From contig JASHRE010000446.1 in NCBI GenBank assembly GCA_030037515.1, positions 1-6,480 on the forward strand: 6,480 bases of DNA, written 5' to 3'. Below are positions 1-4,755 of the stretch, piece after piece (position 1 is the first letter of the stretch; each line of letters opens with the position of its first letter). Below the pieces are notes generated by a model. The model saw nothing but the letters and a program-made list of their open reading frames with translations. It was not told the origin of the DNA and did no database searches. Both the position numbers and the translations under genes were made by a program. The stretch comes from Candidatus Sulfotelmatobacter sp. Its GTDB lineage: Bacteria > Acidobacteriota > Terriglobia > Terriglobales > Acidobacteriaceae.

Positions 1-450
1 GCGGCGCATCGCACGTTTCCGCTGGGCTCGATTGTGCGCGTCACGAACGTCAAGACCGGCTCGACTGCGCTGGTGCGAATCACCGATCGCGGCCCATTCA
101 TCCCCGGGAGAATTCTTGACCTCTCGCTCGCGGCGGCGAAGAAGGTCGACGTCTGGCAGCCCGGAACTGCGGAAGTGAAAGTCGAGCTCATGGAGACTCC
201 CGCGCCCATTAACAGCGGGGGAAAATGGGCGGTGCAGATCGGCGGCTTTGCCGACGAGCATTCCGCCCTCAAACTGGCGGATCACTTGACGCGGCGCTAT
301 CGCACCGCGAATGTGCTGCACTTCAAAAGCCCGGCCGGGGATTGGTGGATTCGTGTGCGCGTGCTTGACGACGACCGTTCCCGCGCGTACCAACTCGCCG
401 AGGAAACCACCACCGGGGAAGGAGCGGTGTTTGTGGTGAGGCTGGATTAG
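1..450 (+). CDS. rlpA: RlpA-family septal/endolytic lytic transglycosylase with SPOR domain, C-terminal part (5' truncated by window edge)
   Basis: The reading frame is open from base 1, so the gene starts outside the window; the GTG at 34 lies inside the conserved domain and is not the start. The 149 visible residues begin with AAHRTFPLGSIVRVTN, the typical second half of the RlpA double-psi beta-barrel. The conserved His is visible residue 3 and the catalytic-type Asp sits in TDRGPF (residue 29), followed by GRILDLSLAAAKKV. After a short linker, residues about 74-149 (GGKWAVQIGGF to the end) match a SPOR domain, which in this family binds glycan strands stripped of stem peptides at the division septum. 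RlpA proteins are secreted lipoproteins or periplasmic enzymes that cleave naked peptidoglycan. The signal peptide and N-terminus are not visible. No U-rich terminator hairpin follows the TAG stop. Family assignment is strong; lytic activity is inferred from the family. Confidence 0.9.
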   Translation, partial: AAHRTFPLGSIVRVTNVKTGSTALVRITDRGPFIPGRILDLSLAAAKKVDVWQPGTAEVKVELMETPAPINSGGKWAVQIGGFADEHSALKLADHLTRRYRTANVLHFKSPAGDWWIRVRVLDDDRSRAYQLAEETTTGEGAVFVVRLD

Positions 451-612
451 ATTTCTGTCTTTCATTTCGCGTCCCGAGAGCTTCGGACAGACTCACGGTG
501 GCGAGTTCGTTGAGGCATCCAACCGTGTTCCGCTCGCTGACCCGGTGCGACCACGCGGAGGACGGGCCGCTTCGATTCACGGATGCAGTCGTTCGCTTGC
601 TCCCCTGCTCAA

Positions 613-687
613 TTCCTCGTCGCGCCGCCGTGTGACTCCCGGGGGTCGGGACCGTCAGTCGGCGGAGTACGCCGCCTCGACGAGGAA
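613..687. repeat. 75-base nested inverted repeat (REP-like or structured RNA element)
   Basis: TTCCTCGTCG at 613-622 is a perfect 10-base inverted match to CGACGAGGAA at 678-687. Inside it, CCGCCG (625-630) pairs with CGGCGG (660-665), and a near-palindrome GACTCCCGGGGGTC lies at 634-647. As an alternative to the middle stem, GGCGG (661-665) can pair with CCGCC (672-676). The whole can fold into a long GC-rich cruciform or hairpin. There is no U-tract after it, so a simple intrinsic terminator is unlikely. It does not show the R and L box layout of an integron attC site. Confidence 0.55.
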
Positions 688-873
688 GGCGACGTTCCAT
701 GTTCCAAATTCCCAGCGTAGTGCGAGTGCCGCCGACAGTGCTGCGGCGAGTCCTGGTTTCCTTTAACAAGCCAAATTCGGCCTTCCTATCCGGGAGCGAA
801 CGCGGGCAAAGTCAAGGCCCACGTCTCGGTTTGAGCGCGCTGGCATGCAGTCGCTGCCGGTGCTATCGTTTTC

Positions 874-895
874 GAAATCGTAATTGAAATCGTAA
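874..895. repeat. Tandem GAAATCGTAA motif upstream of the HIT gene
   Basis: GAAATCGTAA occurs at 874-883 and again at 886-895, a 12-base period, ending 15 bases before the ATG of the HIT gene. The 8-base palindrome TTTCGAAA overlaps the first copy at 870-877. This AT-rich patch stands out from the GC-rich surroundings and is where a promoter or regulator site would sit, but I cannot match it to a known operator or to a good -35/-10 pair. Confidence 0.4.
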
Positions 896-910
896 ACAGA
901 GCCATCGACC

Positions 911-1264
911 ATGAACGACCCTACTGCCAGCTGCCTTTTTTGCCGCATCCTGCGCGGCGAGATTCCTTCCAGGAAAGTCTATGAAGACGAAAATGTGTTC
1001 GCCTTTGAAGACATCAATCCGCAAGCGCCTACCCATGTGCTGATAATTCCTAAGAAACATTTTGCGGGATTAAAAGAGGCGCAGGTCGAAGACGCCGAAC
1101 TGATCGGCCAATGCCATCTCGCGGCAGCCGAGATCGCGCGCGAGCGCAAAATCGAGCACGGATATCGCACCGTACTAAATGTGGGTCCAGGTGCGGGGCA
1201 GTCGGTGTTTCATCTGCACGTGCATTTGCTCGGTGGGCGATCCCTTAGGTGGCCGCCAGGATAG
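911..1264 (+). CDS. HIT (histidine triad) family nucleotide-binding hydrolase, HINT-type
   Basis: The 117-residue product is full length for a HINT protein and ends in the family-typical GGRSLRWPPG. The histidine triad is FHLHVHLL (H101, H103, H105), preceded by NVGPGAGQSV, which lines the nucleotide phosphate site. The N-terminus CLFCRILRGEIPS (C8, C11) and H50 in IIPKKHF look like the zinc ligands found in many bacterial HINT proteins. Such cytosolic enzymes hydrolyse adenosine phosphoramidates or acyl-AMP adducts; the exact substrate is not predictable. The ATG at 911 is chosen because the conserved CxxC begins just after it. No clear Shine-Dalgarno sequence is present. The gene stands alone, 460 bases after rlpA and facing the receiver-like gene. 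Confidence 0.93.
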   Translation: MNDPTASCLFCRILRGEIPSRKVYEDENVFAFEDINPQAPTHVLIIPKKHFAGLKEAQVEDAELIGQCHLAAAEIARERKIEHGYRTVLNVGPGAGQSVFHLHVHLLGGRSLRWPPG

Positions 1265-1337
1265 CCTGCACAAGTTCCGAGATTGACGTTAGATCGGAAT
1301 ACGTTCCTTGCCGCTCAGCAGGAAAGTCGAATCTGAC

Positions 1338-1463
1338 ATGGACGGGCCGGAATGGGAGTGCTATCGCAAAGGCTTTGAAGCGAAACTCGCAGCCCTTGAA
1401 CCATCCTGCCAGGATGCCGCGAACGGTGACAACGAGGCGAGCGGCGCCTCGACTCAGTTTTGA
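1338..1463 (+). CDS. Possible 41-residue hypothetical protein
   Basis: An ATG at 1338 opens a frame of 41 codons ending in TGA. The product starts MDGPEWECYRKGFEAKLAAL and continues with an acidic, polar tail ending SGASTQF. Its composition (balanced charges, Trp, Tyr, amphipathic KGFEAKLAALE helix) and codon choice look more protein-like than the competing frames over the same bases. AGGAAAG at about 1320-1326 could be a ribosome binding site but is about 11 bases from the ATG. The frame stays open back to 1293 with a TTG at 1308, so it could also be the tail of a decayed gene. I do not recognise a family. The TGA lies 5 bases before the REP-like element. Confidence 0.3.
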   Translation: MDGPEWECYRKGFEAKLAALEPSCQDAANGDNEASGASTQF

Positions 1464-1467
1464 TCTC

Positions 1468-1522
1468 GGGGTCAGCATGGGGACAGAGGTGGCGGCGTGG
1501 AAAAGGCGCGAGGTTTGACCCC
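1468..1522. repeat. REP-like element bounded by GGGGTCA / TGACCCC
   Basis: GGGGTCA at 1468-1474 is inverted as TGACCCC at 1516-1522. Next to the left arm, GGGGTCAG (1468-1475) is followed by GGGGACAG (1479-1486), differing at a single base. The interior is strongly purine-rich on the + strand. The pairing of GGGGTCAG, GGGGACAG and TGACCCC resembles dispersed extragenic repeats that are mobilised by REP-associated (Y1, RAYT) transposases in many Gram-negative genomes. No transposase is in the window. Only one copy is visible, so its repetitive nature is inferred. Confidence 0.45.
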
Positions 1523-1577
1523 ATCTGCCTCGGCGCAATGCCTCACGAGGGCTCCGCACGAGAGCTATTCAAGGAAA

Positions 1578-1619
1578 GGAAAGCTGTTTCCGCCCCGCCC
1601 AAGGCTCCTTCGCGGGCGG
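1578..1619. terminator. Two adjacent hairpins between convergent genes; possible weak terminator
   Basis: GGAAA (1578-1582) pairs with TTTCC (1587-1591) across a four-base loop. CCGCCC (1595-1600) pairs with GGGCGG (1614-1619), with an inner AAGG/CCTT pairing at 1601-1604 and 1607-1610. They sit 49 bases beyond the stop of the minus-strand receiver-like gene. Read from the minus strand, the second stem is followed by GGCGGAAACAG rather than a U-tract, so it is not a classical intrinsic terminator. Confidence 0.25.
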
Positions 1620-1667
1620 TTGGGCACCGAACCCGGCGAAAACAGACAGCGCAACGAAGTAAAAGCG

Positions 1668-2333
1668 CTATTGCACCGTGGGTGCTTCGTCTTCGGCCGC
1701 CCCGTGGCGGCGCAGCAACTGTGGCAGGTTCTGCGAAAACGCCGAGCGCGGCAGCACCATGTCACAGCCGACCTCGTGAGCTTTCTGTTTCAGGTCTCCC
1801 TGGACGTGCGACAGGAATCCGATGATCGACGTTCCCTTCTTCAGTTTGCTCTTGAGCTTGGGAATGAGCGAGAGCGGCTTGGCGTTGGCATTGTTGAGAT
1901 CGAAGATGATCAACGATGGCTTTTCTTCGCCGTTCTGCTGCATGCGCTCCATCAAGTCCTTGTCGCTCTTGACGAACTCGACCTTCACATTGAGCTTGCG
2001 GGCGGTTTCCTGAATCTTCGCCAGGAAAAACAGATCTTCAATAAAGGCGAAGATGCGTGAGTTTCCATTTTCACCCGTCTGCGGCAGCGGCTCCAGTTCG
2101 GGCTGCGAAAATGCCGGAGCGAAGCCCGGACGCGGACGCCCCCCCTTGTGTCCGTTGTTGTTGCCGGAGAGCGCCGCGCGATAGCTGTGATCCATCGGCG
2201 CCGTATAGATGCCGTCCTGATTCTGGCGGTTCTGGCTGCGGCCATGGCGTTGGTTGTGTTGGCGGCGTCCACGGCGCCGTCTGCCTCGTCCTCCACCACC
2301 GGAGGGTCTGCCTCGTCCTGGTCCTGCGTTCAT
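1668..2333 (-). CDS. RG-rich protein with a divergent CheY-like receiver domain
   Basis: The start is the ATG at 2333, preceded by AGAGAGG; the frame is open upstream to 2441 but that extension lacks supporting signals. The 221-residue product has two parts. Residues 1-40 are extremely basic and Gly/Arg-rich (GRGRPSGGGGRGRRRRGRR, then Gln/Asn/Arg), resembling RGG-type RNA-binding or disordered tails. Residues 41-90 are a Pro/Gly/Asn-rich linker. Residues 93-210 have the alternating beta/alpha pattern of a response-regulator receiver: RIFAFIED (acidic E99, D100), LIIFDLNN (D145, candidate phospho-acceptor), SIIGFLSHV (S175 at the Thr/Ser position), CDMVLPRSAF (R196 where Lys is expected). There is no DNA-binding output domain. 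It may be a pseudo-receiver, perhaps a nucleic-acid-associated regulator; function is unknown. The dNK gene lies upstream on the same strand, 618 bases away. Confidence 0.8.
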   Translation of the reverse strand: MNAGPGRGRPSGGGGRGRRRRGRRQHNQRHGRSQNRQNQDGIYTAPMDHSYRAALSGNNNGHKGGRPRPGFAPAFSQPELEPLPQTGENGNSRIFAFIEDLFFLAKIQETARKLNVKVEFVKSDKDLMERMQQNGEEKPSLIIFDLNNANAKPLSLIPKLKSKLKKGTSIIGFLSHVQGDLKQKAHEVGCDMVLPRSAFSQNLPQLLRRHGAAEDEAPTVQ

Positions 2334-2336
2334 AGT

Positions 2337-2343
2337 CCTCTCT
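2337..2343 (-). promoter_or_regulatory. Ribosome binding site deciding the start of the RG-rich receiver-like gene
   Basis: On the minus strand AGAGAGG precedes the ATG at 2333 by three bases. It is the best Shine-Dalgarno-like sequence near the candidate starts of this frame and is why the internal ATG was chosen over the longer ORF. The spacing from the GAGG core is short, which leaves some doubt. Confidence 0.5.
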
Positions 2344-2352
2344 AGCTCTGGC

Positions 2353-2381
2353 TTTTTACGAATGGCTGCAAAAATCTGCAA
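2353..2381 (-). promoter_or_regulatory. Possible promoter for the RG-rich receiver-like gene
   Basis: On the minus strand TTGCAG (2381-2376) and TAAAAA (2358-2353) are separated by 17 bases. The -10 matches the sigma-70 consensus at four of six positions and the -35 at three. Transcription would start near 2346, giving a leader of about a dozen bases that just includes the ribosome binding site. Confidence 0.25.
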
Positions 2382-2578
2382 CGAGCGAAATTCCGGGTTT
2401 GCACGGACGGATTTTCTTAGACCCGTGCCGGCGTCGTGCACGCTCTACGTGTCCTGCGAGATTGCGGGTTGCGGCTGGACACACCGTGAAACGAACCCCA
2501 GATTGCTGCAGTGATGCTATTCCTCGCCAGCGATATCTCTGTCTTATTAACCGGGTTTCCGTAATTCGGATCCGTGTG

Positions 2579-2625
2579 CGCCGCTCGGAACGGCGGCGCC
2601 AGGGGCCTGCGCGGGAACGAGGCCC
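2579..2625. repeat. Pair of adjacent GC-rich hairpins
   Basis: CGCCG (2579-2583) pairs with CGGCG (2591-2595) around a seven-base loop. GGGCCT (2603-2608) pairs with AGGCCC (2620-2625) around an eleven-base loop. Only seven bases separate the two stems. Neither is followed by a T-run on either strand, so termination is unlikely. In GC-rich DNA stems of this size can also arise by chance. Confidence 0.3.
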
Positions 2626-2951
2626 GAATGAGAACAACCCTATGGTACCCGTTCTGCCCCTCGCGATGCAAGAGGCCGGAAGGCGTAGTTTTGCACAGAT
2701 GGACATGTCTGGCTGAACTCGATTCGCCGCATCGCTTCACTTCGTTGGCGCAGGGCCATCTCCCGTTCCCGTCGGTTCCTTAGAGACGATGCCTGACGTT
2801 CTGGTTTCGGATTTTTATTCTGTGCCTGCCATCTGCGTTCTCGTCGTGCATGCGCTCTTCATCGCCTGGAGATTTTCGGTTCGGATCAGCCCCGGGCTGT
2901 TCACTGGCACACGTCCTCCGGTGGCTGGGAACTGACGACGGAGATCTGGTC

Positions 2952-3617
2952 CTAGGCGCTGGCGGCTTCCTGTCCGCCGAGCGGTAGGAAGTATTGAGTT
3001 CCCTTGATCGGTTCGGTGACCTTGCGCAGAAGTTCCTGCAAGTCTTCGTTGCGATCGACAAAGTCGATCTCCGAGGTATTCACGATCAGCAGGTCCGACG
3101 ACGTGTAGTGAAAGAAAAAGTGCTCGTAGGCTTTGACCACTTCCGCAAGATATTCATCGCTGACAGCGCGCTCGCCCGGAGCATTTTTCTTCTTCATCCG
3201 CTTTTTCAGCACTTCGGGCGCGGCCTGCAGATAAATCACCAGGTCGGGCGTGGGCAGCTGCTCGCGAAAATGGTTGTAATAGAGGTTGTAGGTTTCGAGT
3301 TCCTGATCGTTGAGATTCAGGTAGGCGAAGAGCTTGTCTTTCTCGAAGATGAAATCCGCCACCACCGTTTTTTGCGACCGCGGACCTAGGTCGAGGGCGC
3401 GCAACTGCTCGAAGCGCCGCCCCAGAAAGGCGAACTGCGCCTGAAACGCCGCCCCCTGCTCACCCTCGTAAAACGCCCCCAGAAAGGGATTCGAATCAGG
3501 CTCGATCACGCGCTGCGCGTTCAGTCGTTCGGCCAGAATTGCGGCCAGCGTGCTCTTGCCGACTCGAATGGGACCTTCCACTGCAATGTACCGGGGAAGC
3601 TCAAAGAGATTGGCCAT
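2952..3617 (-). CDS. Deoxynucleoside kinase (dNK family, deoxyadenosine/deoxyguanosine kinase-like)
   Basis: The 221-residue length fits the small dNK family of P-loop kinases, which phosphorylate deoxynucleosides to dNMPs in the cytosolic salvage pathway. The Walker A loop is EGPIRVGKST (G15, G20, K21, S22). EPDSNPF (E39) holds the expected catalytic Glu. VADFIFEKDKLFA (88-98) occupies the place of the E/D-R-S motif. YLQAAPEVLKKRMKKKNAPGER (129-150) is the Arg/Lys-rich LID segment. The classical Arg after the Asp is replaced by Phe89, and a Gly usually found in the P-loop is Arg18; both could affect substrate preference or mark a subfamily. ATG 3617 is chosen because the P-loop begins 14 residues later; no good Shine-Dalgarno precedes it. 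It is divergent from the deacetylase. Which deoxynucleoside is used cannot be told. Confidence 0.88.
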   Translation of the reverse strand: MANLFELPRYIAVEGPIRVGKSTLAAILAERLNAQRVIEPDSNPFLGAFYEGEQGAAFQAQFAFLGRRFEQLRALDLGPRSQKTVVADFIFEKDKLFAYLNLNDQELETYNLYYNHFREQLPTPDLVIYLQAAPEVLKKRMKKKNAPGERAVSDEYLAEVVKAYEHFFFHYTSSDLLIVNTSEIDFVDRNEDLQELLRKVTEPIKGTQYFLPLGGQEAASA

Positions 3618-3643
3618 GGGCAGCGCTTTGCTTCGGAAGTGGC

Positions 3644-3672
3644 AGGATAGCTCGGATGTGAAACGGTCGCAA
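3644..3672 (-). promoter_or_regulatory. Probable sigma-70-type promoter for the deoxynucleoside kinase gene
   Basis: On the minus strand TTGCGA (3672-3667) and TATCCT (3649-3644) are separated by exactly 17 bases, each matching the consensus at four of six positions. The predicted start near 3637 leaves a leader of about 20 bases before the ATG at 3617, which fits the compact divergent intergenic region. Confidence 0.4.
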
Positions 3673-3684
3673 TTGCGTTATGAG

Positions 3685-3713
3685 TTAACAGCGGTTCGAA
3701 ACTGTGGAATTCT
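3685..3713 (+). promoter_or_regulatory. Weak candidate promoter for the polysaccharide deacetylase gene
   Basis: TTAACA (3685-3690) matches the -35 consensus at five of six positions and is followed after 17 bases by AATTCT (3708-3713), a poor -10 match. Transcription from here would begin near 3720, which would favour the ATG at 3746 over the GTG at 3704 as the start of the deacetylase. Confidence 0.2.
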
Positions 3714-4489
3714 TTCGCAGGGTCGCGAACGAGACCGGTCGTGCAATGGCTCATTCGGTTCCATCCATTACAATCCTACCAATGCTCGCAAGCGTGATTG
3801 CGGGGACGGCGGTGGGAACGGCGATCGTGGCCGCGGGCTATCAGTCGATGTCGCCAACGGGTCAATGGTATGGCCGCACGTTCACCAGCTTATCGCGAGG
3901 CACAAAGCAGCTCGCGCTTACCTTCGACGATGGCCCCAATGATCCCGACACTCTGAAGCTGCTCGAAGTCCTCGCCCGCCACAACGTGCGCGCGACTTTT
4001 TTTCTGATCGGACGCTACGTGCGCGAGCGGCCTGATCTTGCGCGAGAAATCGCGAGCAGCGGACACGCGATCGGAAATCATACCTACACGCATCCGCTGC
4101 TGATTTTTCAAAATGAAGCCGAGATTCGGAAGCAGCTTTCCGGTTGCCGCGCGGCCATTCAAGATGCGGTCGGCGAACACTCGAATTTGTTTCGTCCTCC
4201 ATTCGGCGGACGGCGGCCTGCGGTGCTCCGCGTTGCCGGCAAACTCGGCTTCGATCCGATCATGTGGAATGTCACCGGCCACGACTGGAACGCTCCGCCC
4301 GCCGCTGCCATTGAAGTCAAAGTGGCCCGCCAGATTCGCGGCGGAGATGTGATTCTTCTCCACGACGGCGGACACAAGCAGATGGGCGCCGATCGCTCGC
4401 AGACGATTCTGGCGACCGATCATCTGATCGTACGCTACAAGAATGAAGGGTACGATTTCGTGACGATCCCGGCAATGATAAAGTCGTGA
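3704..4489 (+). CDS. Membrane-anchored polysaccharide deacetylase (NodB/CE4 family)
   Basis: The 261-residue product has an N-terminal hydrophobic stretch (about residues 21-45, ITILPMLASVIAGTAVGTAIVA), likely a signal anchor or uncleaved signal, followed by a complete NodB domain. All five CE4 motifs are present: LTFDDGPN (D75 base, D76 metal), GNHTYTH (H126 and H130 metal), RPPFGGR (R164), DWN (D194, W195) and ILLHDGG (H220). The metal triad and catalytic residues are intact, so it should be an active N- or O-deacetylase acting on peptidoglycan, chitin-like oligosaccharides or an exopolysaccharide outside the cytoplasmic membrane. The substrate is unknown. The GTG start at 3704 gives basic residues before the membrane segment; ATG 3746 (247 residues) is an alternative and fits the weak promoter. 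No Shine-Dalgarno supports either. It is divergent from dNK and convergent with the phosphatase gene. Confidence 0.9.
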   Translation: MEFFRRVANETGRAMAHSVPSITILPMLASVIAGTAVGTAIVAAGYQSMSPTGQWYGRTFTSLSRGTKQLALTFDDGPNDPDTLKLLEVLARHNVRATFFLIGRYVRERPDLAREIASSGHAIGNHTYTHPLLIFQNEAEIRKQLSGCRAAIQDAVGEHSNLFRPPFGGRRPAVLRVAGKLGFDPIMWNVTGHDWNAPPAAAIEVKVARQIRGGDVILLHDGGHKQMGADRSQTILATDHLIVRYKNEGYDFVTIPAMIKS

Positions 4490-4552
4490 GCCTGATCGAA
4501 ATCCGGAGGCAGCGGCGATCAAATGTGAGTCTGGGCGTCGGCCAGAAATATC

Positions 4553-4687
4553 ATGGACTGCACAACCCGCAAGGTTCATTTTGCCGCTATCGCTGGTGTT
4601 CTAGCCGCCAGCCTGCTGACGGGCTTGGCCCTGCGCAGCACAAACCTTTGCTCTCGATTCCGCTGCGGGATTACGACGCAACGGTAA
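4553..4687 (+). CDS. Possible 44-residue membrane or secreted peptide
   Basis: An ATG at 4553 opens 44 codons ending in TAA. The product has a basic N-terminus (MDCTTRK), a hydrophobic segment of about 18 residues (FAAIAGVLAASLLTGLAL) and a Cys/Arg-rich tail (RSTNLCSRFRCGITTQR), the layout of a signal peptide or single-pass membrane peptide. No ribosome binding site is visible and no family is recognised. It follows the deacetylase stop by 63 bases on the same strand. It could also be the start of a gene broken by a frameshift, or chance. Confidence 0.3.
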   Translation: MDCTTRKVHFAAIAGVLAASLLTGLALRSTNLCSRFRCGITTQR

Positions 4688-4755
4688 GCGCACAACTGAC
4701 CCGGCACAAAAACCCGGAGCGGTCCCTACTTCGGTACAGAAGGGCGCCTCTGGTC

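Larger units (their letters stand above)
451..910. other. Intergenic stretch without a credible gene
   Basis: This 460-base gap lies between two genes on the + strand. Open frames exist on both strands, but their translations are Arg/Ser/Thr-rich, lack any motif I recognise, and the longest minus-strand one runs far into the antisense of the SPOR coding region. The content that stands out is structural: a nested inverted repeat at 613-687, a small hairpin (GCCGC 728-732 with GCGGC 743-747) followed by a T-rich stretch, and a 12-base-period direct repeat at 874-895. A noncoding RNA or a dispersed genomic repeat is possible, but neither can be shown from one copy. Confidence 0.5.
1265..1667. 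other. Convergent intergenic region
   Basis: This 403-base gap separates the 3' ends of the HIT gene (+) and the receiver-like gene (-). It contains a possible small ORF (1338-1463), a REP-like element (1468-1522) and two hairpins (1578-1619), all listed separately. The first 70 bases show nothing further. A minus-strand open frame at 1245-1559 overlaps the end of the HIT gene and has no recognisable motif. Confidence 0.5.
2334..2951. other. 618-base gap without a convincing gene
   Basis: This stretch separates the dNK gene from the receiver-like gene on the minus strand. Several open frames of 60-116 codons cross it on both strands, but they are Arg/Ser/Pro-rich with no motifs and overlap one another. 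I looked for tRNA, tmRNA, SRP RNA and RNase P signatures and saw none. Two neighbouring hairpins at 2579-2625 and a GCACGG/CCGTGC inverted pair (2401-2406 with 2423-2428) are the only structure that stands out. It could hold a long 5' leader, a small RNA or a decayed gene. Confidence 0.45.

Noticed and set aside
323..769. 148-codon minus-strand ORF overlapping the end of rlpA and the intergenic repeat
   Set aside because: Its C-terminal third is antisense to the SPOR domain, the composition is Arg/Ser/Thr-rich, and there is no recognisable motif or ribosome binding site.
613..770. Integron attC site or intrinsic terminator at the nested palindrome
   Set aside because: No paired R and L core boxes of attC type frame it, and no T-run follows the stem on either strand.
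1245..1559. 104-codon minus-strand ORF in the convergent gap
   Set aside because: It overlaps the end of the HIT gene and runs through the REP-like element; no domain is recognisable, and the sense small ORF over the same bases is more protein-like.
2399..2783. Plus- and minus-strand ORFs of 69-116 codons in the gap before the receiver-like gene
   Set aside because: They overlap each other in several frames, are Arg/Pro/Cys-rich, lack motifs and lack start signals.
2334..2951. tRNA, tmRNA, SRP RNA or RNase P RNA in the long gap
   Set aside because: None of the conserved sequence signatures of these RNAs was seen on either strand.
3890..4579. 229-codon minus-strand ORF
   Set aside because: It is antisense to the NodB domain, whose catalytic motifs are all intact on the plus strand.
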